A stretch of 64,000 bases of DNA from Pseudomonas sp. 2FG (GCF_005502935.1 NZ_SCMP01000010.1:62001-126000), one strand, 5' to 3'. Shown: positions 27,411 through 40,376, counted from the first letter of the stretch. The notes: generated from the letters alone by a model not told the origin. Numbers and translations: made by a program.

Positions 27411-28256
27411 CTAGCGTGGCAGCTTGAGGTTGTTCCAGATCGCCAAGCTGGGTTCGGCCTGGTTCAGGGTGTAGAAGTGCAGCCCAGGCGCGCCGCCTTG
27501 CAGCAGGCGCTCGCACATTTCGCTGATTACCTGCTCGCCGTAGCTCTGGATGCTTTCGACGTCATCCCCGTAGGCTTCCAGCTGCTTGCGAATCCAGCGC
27601 GGAATTTCCGCGCCGCAGGCGTCGGAGAAACGCGCCAGTTTGCTGTAGTTGGTGATCGGCATGATCCCCGGGACGACCGGAATGTTCACGCCCATCTTGC
27701 GCACGCGCTCGACGAAGTAGAAGTAACTGTCGGCGTTGAAGAAGTACTGGGTGATGGCACTGTCGGCGCCGGCCTTGGCCTTGCGCACGAAGTTGGCCAG
27801 GTCGTCTTCGAAGTTACGCGCTTGCGGGTGCATCTCCGGGTAGGCGGCAACTTCGATATGGAAGTGGTCACCGGTCTCTTCGCGGATGAAGCTCACCAGC
27901 TCGTTGGCATAACGCAGTTCGCCGCTGGCCAGGCCCATGCCGGAAGGCAGGTCGCCGCGCAGGGCGACGATGCGCGTGATCCCGGCCTCTTTGTAGTGGC
28001 TGAGCAGGGCGCGCAGCTCGGCTTTGGAGCCGCCGATGCAGGAGATGTGCGGTGCGGTTTGCACCTTGGTTTCGCTGTCCAGCTGCAGCACGGTGTTGAC
28101 CGTGCGATCGCGGGTCGAGCCCCCCGCACCGTAAGTGCAGGAGAAGAAATCCGGTTGGTAGCTCGCCAGCTGATGCGCAGTGGCGAGCAGTTTTGCGTGG
28201 CCGGCCTCGGTCTTCGCGGGGAAGAACTCGAAGCTGTAACGGCGTTCTTGGCTCAT
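27411..28256 (-). CDS. metF: 5,10-methylenetetrahydrofolate reductase
   Basis: 281 residues, an FAD-dependent TIM barrel. Reduces methylene-THF to methyl-THF, the methyl donor for methionine synthase. Landmarks: SFEFFPAKTEAGH at the N-terminus, SCTYGAGGSTRDRT near residue 38, ALRGDLPSG near residue 98 and AITQYFFNADSYFYF near residue 160. It follows sahH on the same strand with a REP doublet in the 111-bp spacer, so it belongs to the methionine-cycle group here. Confidence 0.95.
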   Translation of the reverse strand: MSQERRYSFEFFPAKTEAGHAKLLATAHQLASYQPDFFSCTYGAGGSTRDRTVNTVLQLDSETKVQTAPHISCIGGSKAELRALLSHYKEAGITRIVALRGDLPSGMGLASGELRYANELVSFIREETGDHFHIEVAAYPEMHPQARNFEDDLANFVRKAKAGADSAITQYFFNADSYFYFVERVRKMGVNIPVVPGIMPITNYSKLARFSDACGAEIPRWIRKQLEAYGDDVESIQSYGEQVISEMCERLLQGGAPGLHFYTLNQAEPSLAIWNNLKLPR

Positions 28257-28292
28257 AAAACAATTCCTGAAAAACCCATGGGCGGGCTTTGC

Positions 28293-28366
28293 GTAGGGTG
28301 GATAACGCGTGGGTTAGCCACCATTGGCCACGGCGGTGGATAAGCCGAGGGCTTATCCACCCCTGC
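28293..28366. repeat. REP doublet (REPIN-like) between sahH and metF
   Basis: GTAGGGTGGATAACGCG opens the element and its inverted counterpart GGCTTATCCACCCCTGC closes it two bases before the sahH stop triplet. Between them are GCCACC and GGTGGATAAGCC, so there are two hairpin units facing each other, about 74 bp in all. The GTAG foot plus palindrome matches the REP pattern; related copies are at 33730, 53082 and 59671. Confidence 0.75.
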
Positions 28367-28367
28367 A

Positions 28368-30005
<1,638 letters not shown>

Positions 30006-30193
30006 CTAAAGCGAGGGCAAACGCGCCACCCGGGCCATTGGCCCTGGTGCTGAACCTGGCGTTCGCGCGCTCATGGACGGTGCGAGCGCGCGCCTGCACA
30101 AGGGCTGCGGCAAACTAAGGCAAACACCGAGTTTGGTATTCCGCCCTCCGGCGAGGATACTGTCGGCTGCCGTTTAGTCGCTCAGTACCGCTC

Positions 30194-30643
30194 ATGACCT
30201 TGAAAAAACTATCCCTCGCCCTGCTGGCCTGCCTGGCATTGACTGGCTGCGGCGGGGTCGACCCCAATTCGCCGCAGGGCCGGCGCCAGGCGATCTTCAA
30301 GCAGATGCTGAAAACCAGCGAAGACCTCGGTGGCATGCTGCGCGGCCGCATCCCCTTCGAGGGGGCGCGGTTCGCCGCCGGTGCGGTCAAGCTCGACAGC
30401 CTGGCGCAGCAGCCTTGGCAGCACTTCCCGCAGGTCAAGGAAACCGACAAAAGCAGCGCCAAGGCCGAGGTCTGGGAAAACCAGGCGCGGTTCCAGGAGC
30501 TGGCGCGCCAGCTTGAAGGTGCGACCGCGGCGTTGGTCGTCGCGACCAGGCAACAGCCGCTGGACCCGCTCAAGCTCGGCCCGCCGGTACAGGCCGTCGA
30601 AGACGCCTGCGAGACCTGCCACAAGGCGTTTCGCACTCACTGA
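30194..30643 (+). CDS. Class II cytochrome c (cytochrome c'-like) lipoprotein
   Basis: 149 residues. N-terminal lipoprotein signal with lipobox LTGC (residues 17-20: ...LLACLALTGCGG), then a four-helix-bundle-like chain and a C-terminal heme attachment motif CETCHKAFRTH. The CxxCH at the extreme C-terminus, with K/R following, is characteristic of cytochromes c'. It should be anchored in the periplasm; partners and physiological role are unknown. Monocistronic and convergent with ligB. Confidence 0.85.
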   Translation: MTLKKLSLALLACLALTGCGGVDPNSPQGRRQAIFKQMLKTSEDLGGMLRGRIPFEGARFAAGAVKLDSLAQQPWQHFPQVKETDKSSAKAEVWENQARFQELARQLEGATAALVVATRQQPLDPLKLGPPVQAVEDACETCHKAFRTH

Positions 30644-30712
30644 TTAACGCTCCAGCTCGTCGATCTTCTCGGCATCACCCTTGGCCACGGCTTTGTGCAG
30701 CGCGCGCTCGCG
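30644..30712 (-). pseudogene. Short coding tail, possible gene remnant
   Basis: Downstream of ligB on the same strand, 22 codons read RERALHKAVAKGDAEKIDELER and stop, immediately preceded by an in-frame stop. The amphipathic Lys/Glu-rich sequence looks like real coding sequence, but no start codon except an internal GTG exists. It may be what is left of a small gene. I do not recognise the family. Confidence 0.3.
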
Positions 30713-30737
30713 TTATTCCACGTGCGCGCCGTTCAGC

Positions 30738-32444
<1,707 letters not shown>

Positions 32445-32541
32445 CTAGACCGGATAAGCAGAGGTGTCGGTTATACCGCCAGGGGTAGGGCAACGGGATG
32501 CAGGGTTTACGGGCGATGAGCTGGTTTTTGCGGGCCAACAA

Positions 32542-32565
32542 AAAGCCCGCATCGCCGCGGGCTTT
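32542..32565 (-). terminator. Intrinsic terminator of fba
   Basis: On the minus strand: stem AAAGCCCGC / GCGGGCTTT, 6-nt loop, followed by TTGTTGG, 25 bp after the fba stop. A/T tracts on both sides could also stop rightward transcripts. Confidence 0.85.
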
Positions 32566-32589
32566 CTGTCTGACGCCTGACGCTAGGCC

Positions 32590-33654
32590 TTAATTGACCT
32601 TGGCGTTCAGCTCACCCTTGGCGTACCGCTGGAACATGGCTTCCAGGGAGATCGGCTTGATCTTCGAGGCGTTGCCGGCGGTGCCGAAGGCTTCGTAACG
32701 GGCGATGCAGACATCGCGCATGGCCTTGACGGTTTCGCCAAAGAATTTGCGCGGGTCGAACTCGCTCGGGTGCTGGGCCATGTAACGGCGCATGGCTCCG
32801 GTGGACGCCAGACGCAGGTCGGTGTCGATGTTGACCTTACGCACGCCGTGCTTGATGCCTTCGACGATTTCTTCGACCGGCACGCCGTAGGTTTCCTTAA
32901 TCTCGCCGCCGTATTGGTTGATGATCGCCAACCACTCTTGCGGTACCGAGGACGAGCCGTGCATCACCAGGTGGGTGTTGGGGATGCGCGCGTGGATCGC
33001 CTTGATCCGGTCGATGGCGAGGATGTCGCCGGTCGGCGGCTTGGTGAACTTGTAGGCGCCGTGGCTGGTGCCGATGGCGATGGCCAGGGCATCGACCTGG
33101 GTCTTCTTGACGAAGTCGGCGGCCTCTTCCGGGTCGGTCAGCATCTGGCTGTGATCGAGCACGCCTTCGGCGCCGATGCCGTCTTCTTCGCCGGCCATGC
33201 CGGTTTCCAGGCTACCCAGGCAGCCCAGCTCGCCTTCCACCGACACGCCGCAGGCGTGGGCCATGGCCACGGTCTGCTGGGTGACGCGAACGTTGTACTC
33301 GTAATCGGTCGGGGTCTTGCCGTCTTCGCCGAGGGAGCCGTCCATCATCACCGAGCTGAAGCCCAGCTGGATCGAACGCTGGCACACGTCAGGGCTGGTG
33401 CCGTGGTCCTGGTGCATGCACACCGGGATATGCGGGAACTCTTCGATCGCGGCGAGGATCAGGTGGCGCAGGAACGGCGCACCGGCGTATTTGCGCGCGC
33501 CGGCGGAGGCCTGCACGATCACCGGGGAGTCGGTCTTGTCCGCCGCTTCCATGATGGCGCGCATCTGTTCCAGGTTGTTGACGTTGTAAGCCGGAACGCC
33601 GTAGCCGAATTCGGCGGCGTGGTCCAGCATCTGGCGCATGCTGATAAGTGCCAT
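32590..33654 (-). CDS. fba: Class II fructose-1,6-bisphosphate aldolase
   Basis: 354 residues, zinc-dependent TIM barrel. Cleaves fructose-1,6-bisphosphate to DHAP and glyceraldehyde-3-phosphate; in pseudomonads without phosphofructokinase it works mainly in gluconeogenesis. Zinc ligand region CMHQDHGTS near residue 79, [13 protein letters not shown] near residue 138, [11 protein letters not shown] near residue 189 and MHGSSSVP near residue 224. It belongs to the leftward tkt-epd-pgk-fba cluster, separated from pgk by two small lipoprotein genes. Confidence 0.97.
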   Translation of the reverse strand: MALISMRQMLDHAAEFGYGVPAYNVNNLEQMRAIMEAADKTDSPVIVQASAGARKYAGAPFLRHLILAAIEEFPHIPVCMHQDHGTSPDVCQRSIQLGFSSVMMDGSLGEDGKTPTDYEYNVRVTQQTVAMAHACGVSVEGELGCLGSLETGMAGEEDGIGAEGVLDHSQMLTDPEEAADFVKKTQVDALAIAIGTSHGAYKFTKPPTGDILAIDRIKAIHARIPNTHLVMHGSSSVPQEWLAIINQYGGEIKETYGVPVEEIVEGIKHGVRKVNIDTDLRLASTGAMRRYMAQHPSEFDPRKFFGETVKAMRDVCIARYEAFGTAGNASKIKPISLEAMFQRYAKGELNAKVN

Positions 33655-33729
33655 GGTTTACCTATCTCCCGGTTGGGGTCGTTAATCGTGCAAGCCTGCC
33701 ACGGGGCGGGCCTTGTATAGAGCAAATTG

Positions 33730-33764
33730 TATAGGGCGAATAACGCACTGCGTTATCCACCATG
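33730..33764. repeat. Single REP-like palindrome upstream of fba
   Basis: ATAACGCA-CTG-TGCGTTAT-like core (AATAACGCACTGCGTTATCC) flanked by ATAGGGCG and ACCATGA, resembling one half of the REP doublets elsewhere in the window. Lies between fba and the MliC-like gene. Confidence 0.55.
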
Positions 33765-33812
33765 ACAGCGCCAAACGGCGAATCGATCTCGCCAGCCCTG
33801 CCACTTGAATCC

Positions 33813-34130
33813 TTACCGGGCTTTGCAGCCGCGGCCAATCAGGTCGTTGCTGGCGACCCAGTAAAGCAAACCTTCCTCGCCCTTGCTGTGAAAGGCCAGC
33901 ACGCCATCGCTATAGAACGCCCCCGAGGCGGCCGGTTCCTGCTTGAGACGGTAGACGATATCACCGCCCCCCAGACGCAGATCGATCGCCTCCTGACTGC
34001 TAGCGGCGAAACGCCAGAGCACTTCGGCCTGGCTGTCGCAGACCCAACGCGTCCACTGCTCCGGCGGCTGCGGCGAGCCGGCACAAGCGGCCAACAGCAC
34101 GAATGCCGCCACGGCAAAAAGGCCTTTCAT
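33813..34130 (-). CDS. MliC-family lysozyme inhibitor lipoprotein
   Basis: 105 residues. Lipoprotein signal with lipobox LAAC (MKGLFAVAAFVLLAACAGS), then an MliC-like domain: WVCDSQAEVLWRF, a strand pair, and AASGAFYSDGVLAFHSKGEEGLLYW, which carries the SGxxYxxxxxxFxxKG motif that inserts into the lysozyme active site. Family members protect the cell wall from C-type lysozyme in the periplasm. GGAG precedes the ATG. Sits between fba and pgk together with another small lipoprotein gene. Confidence 0.82.
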   Translation of the reverse strand: MKGLFAVAAFVLLAACAGSPQPPEQWTRWVCDSQAEVLWRFAASSQEAIDLRLGGGDIVYRLKQEPAASGAFYSDGVLAFHSKGEEGLLYWVASNDLIGRGCKAR

Positions 34131-34175
34131 CCAACACTCCCAAGCCAGCGCTAGCCGCTCGTCCTTAGTGGTTAA

Positions 34176-34430
34176 TCAGGGGCACTCGTCCGGGGCCGCC
34201 GCTGCACCGAGCGGCTCCCCCTCCTTGAGCGCCGGCTTTGGCATGGCATCCTCGCCGAAGCGGCGGTAGAGCACCGGCCCCGTCTCCGCCCACCACCCCA
34301 TCTGGTAGCAACTGCGCTCATGCGCCTCTGCTTGGTGGCCCTGGCCAGCCTGCTCGGCTTGCCCCTCTGGAGCGCCCGCGCACCCTACAGCAAGACCCGC
34401 GTTCAACAAAACCAGCAGGGGCTTGAGCAT
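34176..34430 (-). CDS. Small hypothetical lipoprotein
   Basis: 84 residues. Begins MLKPLLVLLNAGLAVGCAGAPEG, a lipoprotein signal with lipobox AVGC. The mature part is short and Ala/Glu/Pro-rich with one aromatic patch (CYQMGWWAETGPVLYRRFGE). The ATG at 34430 has GAGG nine bases upstream; ATG 34439 and a longer frame to 34508 are less supported. Family not recognised. Lies between the MliC-like gene and pgk on the same strand and is probably co-transcribed with them. Confidence 0.6.
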   Translation of the reverse strand: MLKPLLVLLNAGLAVGCAGAPEGQAEQAGQGHQAEAHERSCYQMGWWAETGPVLYRRFGEDAMPKPALKEGEPLGAAAAPDECP

Positions 34431-34517
34431 GTGCGGCATCCTCGTCTGAACCCTGCGCAGGCTTGTCTGGACCTCCCCGCCTAGCCACAGGGGGATAATC
34501 CACGACATTCATGCCAT

Positions 34518-35696
34518 TCACGCCTTCGCGCGTTGTTCCAAAACTTCTACGGCCGGCAGGACTTTGCCCTCGACGAATTCGAGGAAGGCGCCGCCGCCGG
34601 TGGAGATGTAGGAGATTTTTTCAGCAACGCCGTATTTGTCGATGGCCGCCAGGGTGTCGCCACCGCCGGCGATGGAGAACGCCGGGCTTTCGGCGATGGC
34701 CAGGGCCAGGGCCTTGGTGCCTTCGCCGAACTGGTCGAACTCGAAGACGCCGACCGGGCCGTTCCACAAAATGGTCTTGGACGACTTCAGCAGTTCGGCG
34801 AACAACGCGGCGGTCTGCGGGCCGATGTCGAGGATCATATCGTCGTCCGCTACTTCGCTAACTGCCTTGACCGTCGCCACGGCGCTTTGCGCGAATTCCT
34901 TGGCCACCACCACGTCCACCGGCAGCGGCACGCTGACCTTGGCGGCGATGGCTTTGGCGGTGTCGAGCAGATCCGGCTCGTACAACGACTTGCCGACCGG
35001 GTAACCGGCCGCCGCCAGGAAGGTGTTGGCGATGCCGCCACCGACTATCAGCTGGTCGCAGATCTGGCTCAGGCTGTTGAGCACGTCGAGCTTGGTCGAC
35101 ACCTTGGAGCCGGCGACTATTGCCGCCATCGGCTTGGCTGGGGCGCCCAGGGCCTTGCCCAGGGCGTCCAGCTCGGCGGCCAGCAGCGGACCGGCGGCGG
35201 CGACTTTGGCGAACTTGGCCACGCCGTGGGTCGAGCCCTCGGCGCGGTGGGCGGTGCCGAAGGCGTCCATGACGAACACGTCGCACAGCGCCGCGTAGCG
35301 CTGCGCCAGCTCATCGCTGTTCTTTTTCTCGCCCTTGTTGAAGCGCACGTTCTCGAACAGCACGATGTCGCCGGCGTTGATCTCAACGCCGGCGAGGTAG
35401 TTGGCCAGCAGCGGCACTTCACGGCCGAGGGCCTTGCTCAGGTAGTCGGCCACCGGCTTGAGGCTGTTCTCGGCGCTGAATTCGCCTTCGCTCGGGCGCC
35501 CGAGGTGCGAGCAGACCATCACCGCGGCGCCTTTCTCCAGGGCCAGCTTGATGGTCGGCAGGGACGCCAGGATACGCGCATCGCTCGTCACCACGCCGTC
35601 TTTTACCGGCACGTTGAGGTCTTCGCGGATCAGTACGCGCTTACCTTGGAGGTCGAGGTCGGTCATCTTCGCTATTGTCATAAACGGCGTGGTCAT
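34518..35696 (-). CDS. pgk: Phosphoglycerate kinase
   Basis: 392 residues. Interconverts 1,3-bisphosphoglycerate/ADP and 3-phosphoglycerate/ATP. Landmarks: [17 protein letters not shown] near residue 18, [15 protein letters not shown] near residue 59, [37 protein letters not shown] and the nucleotide loop [12 protein letters not shown] near the C-terminus. The ATG at 35696 has AGGA at good spacing within the 3' end of epd, from which it is separated by 4 bp; ATG 35681 (MTIAKMTDL) would fit family length slightly better. Confidence 0.97.
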   Translation of the reverse strand: MTTPFMTIAKMTDLDLQGKRVLIREDLNVPVKDGVVTSDARILASLPTIKLALEKGAAVMVCSHLGRPSEGEFSAENSLKPVADYLSKALGREVPLLANYLAGVEINAGDIVLFENVRFNKGEKKNSDELAQRYAALCDVFVMDAFGTAHRAEGSTHGVAKFAKVAAAGPLLAAELDALGKALGAPAKPMAAIVAGSKVSTKLDVLNSLSQICDQLIVGGGIANTFLAAAGYPVGKSLYEPDLLDTAKAIAAKVSVPLPVDVVVAKEFAQSAVATVKAVSEVADDDMILDIGPQTAALFAELLKSSKTILWNGPVGVFEFDQFGEGTKALALAIAESPAFSIAGGGDTLAAIDKYGVAEKISYISTGGGAFLEFVEGKVLPAVEVLEQRAKA

Positions 35697-35700
35697 GGAA

Positions 35701-36795
35701 TCAGTCCTTCACGGGGGCTGGTTGTGCAGTTGAATTAGCCGAAACGCGCAGATAGTGGTCGGCGACGTCGAGCATACGGTTGGCGAAGCCCCATTCGTTG
35801 TCGAACCAGGCCAACAGGTTCACCAGCCGGGGGCCGGAAACGCGGGTCTGGCTGCCATCGACAATCGCCGAATGCGGATCGTGATTAAAATCGCAGCTGG
35901 CGTGCGGCAGCTCGGTATAGGCCAGCAGGCCCTTGAGCGGGCCCGACTCGGCCGCCTGGCGGAGCACACGGTTGATCTCGGCCGCATCGGTGTCGCGGGC
36001 GGTCTGGATAGTGATATCCAGGCAGGACACATTGACCGTCGGCACCCGCACGGCCTTGGCCTGAATCCGCCCATGCAGCTCGGGCAACAGCCGCTCGATG
36101 CCGCGCGCCAGCCCGGTGGACACCGGAATCACCGACTGGAAAGCCGAGCGCGTGCGGCGCAGGTCTTCGTGGTGGTAGGCGTCGATGACCGGCTGGTCGT
36201 TCATCGCCGAATGGATGGTGGTGATGGAGACGTATTCCAGCCCCACCGCCTCATTCAGCAGTTTGAGCAACGGCACGCCACAGTTGGTGGTGCAGGAGGC
36301 GTTGGAGACCAGCAATTCGGCGCCGCTCAGCGTCTGCTGGTTAACCCCGAAGACGATGGTGGCATCGATATCCGCCTCGCTGGCCATCGGCTGCGAGAAC
36401 AGCACGCGCGGCGCGCCGGCGTCGAGAAAGCGCTGGGCGTCGGCACGGGTATGGTAGGCGCCGGAGCATTCGAGCACCAGATCGACCCCCAGCGCGGCCC
36501 AGTCGACGCCTTCCGGGGTGGCGCTGCGCAGGACTTGCACGCTGCCGCCATTGATCTGCAGGCAATCGCCATCGATCCGCACCTCGCCAGGAAAACGACC
36601 GTGGGTAGAGTCGAAACGCGTCAGGTATTCGAGGCTGGCCAGATCGGCCAGGTCATTCAGCGCGACGATCTCAAGGTTCGCCCCGGCGGCCTCGAACCCG
36701 GCCTTCGCCCCGCGCTCATACAGCGCGCGCAGCACGCAACGGCCAATCCGGCCATATCCGTTGAGGGCGACTCTGTAGGGGCGGTTATTGGACAT
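35701..36795 (-). CDS. epd: Erythrose-4-phosphate dehydrogenase
   Basis: 364 residues, GAPDH superfamily. Oxidises erythrose-4-phosphate to 4-phosphoerythronate at the head of pyridoxal phosphate synthesis. N-terminal Rossmann [20 protein letters not shown], catalytic cysteine in [16 protein letters not shown] near residue 165, and [15 protein letters not shown] at the C-terminus. Sequence alone does not fully exclude a GAPDH, but the position between tkt and pgk is the classic epd context. Confidence 0.93.
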   Translation of the reverse strand: MSNNRPYRVALNGYGRIGRCVLRALYERGAKAGFEAAGANLEIVALNDLADLASLEYLTRFDSTHGRFPGEVRIDGDCLQINGGSVQVLRSATPEGVDWAALGVDLVLECSGAYHTRADAQRFLDAGAPRVLFSQPMASEADIDATIVFGVNQQTLSGAELLVSNASCTTNCGVPLLKLLNEAVGLEYVSITTIHSAMNDQPVIDAYHHEDLRRTRSAFQSVIPVSTGLARGIERLLPELHGRIQAKAVRVPTVNVSCLDITIQTARDTDAAEINRVLRQAAESGPLKGLLAYTELPHASCDFNHDPHSAIVDGSQTRVSGPRLVNLLAWFDNEWGFANRMLDVADHYLRVSANSTAQPAPVKD

Positions 36796-36870
36796 GAGGT
36801 TCTCGATATGCGGGCTTTTGTCCCCTCCCCCTTCTTTATGAACGAAGCGCGGGAGAGGAGCGCTAGAGCA

Positions 36871-37017
36871 CTCAGAATCTGTTCAAGGTCGTCGCGAGCG
36901 CAGGTCAGGCAAGGCGAAGACAGGCAAGGAAGCGGAGTTGACTGCAGTCAATGAGCATTCCGAGCCTGTTTTCAACGCAGCATCACCCAGCGCAGCAGAC
37001 ATTGAGCAGGTTCTCAG
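36871..37017. mobile_element. MITE-like element with 20-bp imperfect terminal inverted repeats
   Basis: Left end CTCAGAATCTGTTCAAGGTC (36871-36890) matches the inverse of the right end (36998-37017) at 16 of 20 positions. The 147-bp element has no coding capacity. The right terminal repeat contains the tkt stop codon (37014-37016). I recognise this type of sequence as recurrent in pseudomonad genomes, but copy number cannot be checked here. Confidence 0.65.
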
Positions 37018-39011
37018 CCTTCCAGCAATTCGGCGGCGGTGTCCAGGATGTTCTCCAGGGTGAAGCCGAAATGCTCGAACAGCGCCGGTGCCGGTGCCGA
37101 CTCACCGAAGGTGGTCATGCCGATCACTCGGCCTTCGAGGCCGACATATTTGTACCAATAGTCGGCATGGGCCGCCTCGATGGCGATCCGGGCGCCGACT
37201 TGCAGCGGCAGCACGGACTGCTTGTAGCCGGCGTCCTGGGCGTCGAACACGCTGGTGCACGGCATGGACACCACGCGCACCTTACGGCCTTGCTCGCTGA
37301 GTTTGTCGAACGCCTGTACCGCCAGACCGACTTCCGAGCCGGTGGCGATCAGGATCAGCTCCGGCTCGCCGGCGCAGTCCTTCAGCACATAACCGCCACG
37401 GCCGATGTTGGCGACTTGCTCCACTTCCCGCGCCTGATGCGTCAGGTTCTGCCGGGAGAAGATCAGCGCGGACGGGCCGTCGTTGCGTTCGATGGCCTGC
37501 TTCCAGGCTACCGCGGACTCCACCGCATCGCAGGGCCGCCAGCAGTCCAGATTCGGTGTCATGCGCAGGCTGGCCAGTTGTTCGATCGGCTGGTGGGTCG
37601 GGCCGTCCTCGCCCAAGCCGATGGAGTCATGGGTGTAGACGAACAGCACGCGCTGCTTCATCAGTGCCGCCATGCGCACGGCGTTGCAGGCGTATTCCAT
37701 GAAGACCAGGAAGGTCGCGCCGTAGGGAATGAAACCGCCGTGGCGAGCGACACCGCTCATGATCGCGCTCATGCCGAACTCGCGCACGCCGTAGAACATG
37801 TAGTTGCCGTTGGCGTCGTCGGCGGTCACGCCCTTGCAGCCTTTCCACAGGGTCAGGTTGGAGCCGGCGAGGTCCGCCGAGCCGCCGAGGAATTCCGGCA
37901 GCAGCGGGCCGAAGGCGTTCAGCGCGTTCTGGCTGGCCTTGCGGCTGGCGATGGTTTCGCCCTTGTTGGCGACGTCGGCGATATAGGCCGCAGCCTTCGC
38001 CGCGAAGTCGGCCGGCAGCTCGCCCTTGATCCGCCGGCTGAACTCGCTGGCCAGTTCCGGGTAAGCGGCGGCGTAAGCGGCGAAGCGCTGGTTCCACTCG
38101 GCCTCGGCGGCGGCGCCGGCTTCCTTGGCATCCCAGGCGGCGTAGAGCTCGCTCGGCACTTCGAACGGGCCGTGACTCCAGCCGAGGGCCGCACGGGTCA
38201 GGGCGATTTCGTCGTTACCCAGCGGCGCGCCGTGGCAGTCTTCCTTGCCTTGCTTGTTCGGCGAGCCGAAGCCGATCACCGTCTTGCAGCAGATCAGCGT
38301 CGGTTGCGCGCTCTTGCGTGCGGTCTCGATGGCGGTCTTGATCTCGTCGGCGTCATGCCCGTCGACGTTGCGGATCACCTGCCAGCCGTAGGCCTCGAAG
38401 CGCTTGGGCGTGTCGTCGGTGAACCAGCCATGCACTTCGCCGTCGATGGAGATGCCGTTGTCGTCGTAGAAGGCGATCAGCTTGCCCAGGCCCAGAGTGC
38501 CGGCCAGCGAGCAGACTTCGTGGGAGATGCCTTCCATCATGCAGCCGTCGCCGAGGAACACGTAGGTGTGGTGATCGACGATCTTATGGCCATCGCGGTT
38601 GAACTGCGCCGCCAGGACTTTCTCCGCCAGGGCGAAACCCACGGCGTTGGCCAGGCCCTGGCCGAGCGGGCCGGTGGTGGTCTCGACGCCGGCGGTATAG
38701 CCAAACTCCGGGTGGCCCGGGGTGCGCGAGCCGAGCTGGCGGAAGTTTTTCAGGTCATCGAGGGTGACGTCGTAGCCGGTCAGGTGCAGCAGCGAGTATT
38801 GCAGCATCGAGCCGTGGCCGTTGGACAGCACGAAGCGGTCGCGGTCGGCGAACTCCGGGTTGCTCGGGTTGTGCTTGAGGTAATCGCGCCACAACACTTC
38901 GGCGATGTCGGCCATGCCCATGGGGGCGCCGGGGTGACCGCTGTTGGCTTTTTGCACGGCATCCATGCTGAGGGCACGAATGGCATTGGCACGCTCACGA
39001 CGGCTGGGCAT
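37014..39011 (-). CDS. tktA: Transketolase
   Basis: 665 residues, thiamine diphosphate enzyme of the pentose phosphate pathway; also supplies erythrose-4-phosphate, the substrate of Epd encoded downstream. Landmarks: [16 protein letters not shown] near residue 23, the ThDP-binding motif [14 protein letters not shown] near residue 154 running to [37 protein letters not shown] near residue 462 and [12 protein letters not shown]. The stop codon lies inside a MITE-like terminal repeat. Separated from epd by that element. Confidence 0.97.
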   Translation of the reverse strand: MPSRRERANAIRALSMDAVQKANSGHPGAPMGMADIAEVLWRDYLKHNPSNPEFADRDRFVLSNGHGSMLQYSLLHLTGYDVTLDDLKNFRQLGSRTPGHPEFGYTAGVETTTGPLGQGLANAVGFALAEKVLAAQFNRDGHKIVDHHTYVFLGDGCMMEGISHEVCSLAGTLGLGKLIAFYDDNGISIDGEVHGWFTDDTPKRFEAYGWQVIRNVDGHDADEIKTAIETARKSAQPTLICCKTVIGFGSPNKQGKEDCHGAPLGNDEIALTRAALGWSHGPFEVPSELYAAWDAKEAGAAAEAEWNQRFAAYAAAYPELASEFSRRIKGELPADFAAKAAAYIADVANKGETIASRKASQNALNAFGPLLPEFLGGSADLAGSNLTLWKGCKGVTADDANGNYMFYGVREFGMSAIMSGVARHGGFIPYGATFLVFMEYACNAVRMAALMKQRVLFVYTHDSIGLGEDGPTHQPIEQLASLRMTPNLDCWRPCDAVESAVAWKQAIERNDGPSALIFSRQNLTHQAREVEQVANIGRGGYVLKDCAGEPELILIATGSEVGLAVQAFDKLSEQGRKVRVVSMPCTSVFDAQDAGYKQSVLPLQVGARIAIEAAHADYWYKYVGLEGRVIGMTTFGESAPAPALFEHFGFTLENILDTAAELLEG

Positions 39012-39350
39012 CGCTGATCTCCTGGGAGGGCTGCATTAAAACAGCGGGTCGAAAAAAGGCGGCTATTTTCGCCCAGCCAAGCCTGCGGGGGCAATCACAG
39101 ATGGTCATGCCCCGGCCAAAAGCTCACATATTTGTCGCCGGCCGGCAGGTTCAGCAGCGCCTCAGTCACAGGTGCCTGCTCACTCAGGAAGACCGACGGG
39201 GTCAGGTAGCGACCGTTTATCCGAAGAGTTGTCAGTGCTGGCTGCCCCGAACAACCTGCAACTGGCGCGCACAGCCGCCCATCAGCCAATATCAAAACTT
39301 TTTGATATTGGCATTGCGAGCAGCAAAACCGGGGGCTAGACTGCCGCCCC
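39012..39350. other. 339-bp divergent control region of tktA and the SAM-cycle regulator
   Basis: Carries the tktA promoter leftward and the regulator promoter rightward, with a 28-bp palindrome at 39285-39312. No ribosome site is evident before the regulator ATG at 39351. No convincing gene. Confidence 0.6.
39285..39312. promoter_or_regulatory. 28-bp perfect palindrome, likely operator of the ArsR-type regulator
   Basis: Arms GCCAATATCAAAA (39285-39297) and TTTTGATATTGGC (39300-39312) around CT. It ends 38 bp before the regulator ATG, in a position to overlap the promoter. Symmetry, size and location suit an autoregulatory site for the winged-helix protein encoded next. Confidence 0.7.
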
Positions 39351-40364
39351 ATGAACCTGCGCGCGCCCTTAATCCGCCATGACGACTGCGACGAACTGGC
39401 CGCCCTGTGCAAAGCCGGCGGCGACCCGTTGCGCTTGAATGTGTTGCGCGCACTGGCCAACGACTCCTTTGGCGTACTGGAACTGGCACAGATCTTCGCC
39501 ACCGGCCAGTCCGGCATGAGCCACCACTTGAAGGTCCTCGCGCAAGCCGGGCTGGTCGCCACCCGTCGCGAGGGCAACGCGATCTTCTATCGCCGCGCCT
39601 TGCCGCAGGGTGAGTTGTTCGGCGGCACGCTGCACGCGGCACTCTTGGAGGAAGTGGACGAGCTGACGCTGCCGGCGGACGTGCAAGCCCGCATCGGCGA
39701 GGTGCATGGCCAGCGCGCCGCGGCCAGCCACGACTTCTTCGCGCGGATGGCGGCCAGCTTCCAGGCGCAGCAGGATTTGATCGCCGGCCTGCCACAGTAT
39801 CGCGATAGCGTGTTGGCGCTGCTCGATGCGCTGGGCTTCCCCGCCGGCGCCACGGCGCTGGAAGTCGGCCCCGGCGACGGCGGTTTTCTGCCGGAACTGG
39901 CCCGGCGTTTCAGCCGCGTCACGGCGCTGGATAACAGCCCGGCGATGCTCGAGCTGGCGCGCCTGCGCTGCGAGCGCGAAGGGCTGAGCAATGTCGATTT
40001 ACGGCTGGCCGACGCCTTGGGCTCCGCCTGCGAGACCGCCGATTGCGTGGTGTTGAACATGGTGCTGCACCATTTCGCCGCGCCGGCCGAAGCCTTGAAA
40101 CAACTGGCGCCGCGCGTACATCCCGGCGGCAGTTTGTTGATCACCGAGTTGTGCAGCCACAATCAGAGTTGGGCCAGGGAGGCCTGCGGTGATCTCTGGT
40201 TGGGCTTTGAACAGGACGACTTGGCCCGCTGGGCCTCAGCCGCAGGGCTTACGCCCGGTGAAAGCCTGTATGTGGGCTTACGTAATGGTTTCCAGATTCA
40301 GGTCCGACATTTTCAGCGGCCAGCTGGCGACACTCACCCATCGGTGCATCCATCGATAACCTAG
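39351..40364 (+). CDS. ArsR-family regulator fused to SAM-dependent methyltransferase (SahR-like)
   Basis: 337 residues. N-terminal winged-helix domain (about 10-85): GDPLRLNVLRALANDSFGVLELAQIFATGQSGMSHHLKVLAQAGLVATRREGNAIFY. C-terminal class I methyltransferase fold (about 150-310) with SAM loop ALEVGPGDGGFLPELARRF and VLNMVLHHF. This architecture and the 12-bp gap to metK match the position of PA0547 and the SahR type of regulators of the SAM cycle, which respond to SAH. Whether the second domain methylates anything or only senses SAM/SAH is unknown. Confidence 0.85.
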   Translation: MNLRAPLIRHDDCDELAALCKAGGDPLRLNVLRALANDSFGVLELAQIFATGQSGMSHHLKVLAQAGLVATRREGNAIFYRRALPQGELFGGTLHAALLEEVDELTLPADVQARIGEVHGQRAAASHDFFARMAASFQAQQDLIAGLPQYRDSVLALLDALGFPAGATALEVGPGDGGFLPELARRFSRVTALDNSPAMLELARLRCEREGLSNVDLRLADALGSACETADCVVLNMVLHHFAAPAEALKQLAPRVHPGGSLLITELCSHNQSWAREACGDLWLGFEQDDLARWASAAGLTPGESLYVGLRNGFQIQVRHFQRPAGDTHPSVHPSIT

Positions 40365-40376
40365 GAAACCGTCGAG

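Noticed and set aside
36951..39017. 688-codon plus-strand open frame
   Set aside because: Complementary to tktA along its whole length; low-complexity composition and no ribosome site.
40340..40376. SAM riboswitch before metK
   Set aside because: Only 12 bp separate the regulator stop from metK, with no room for an aptamer.
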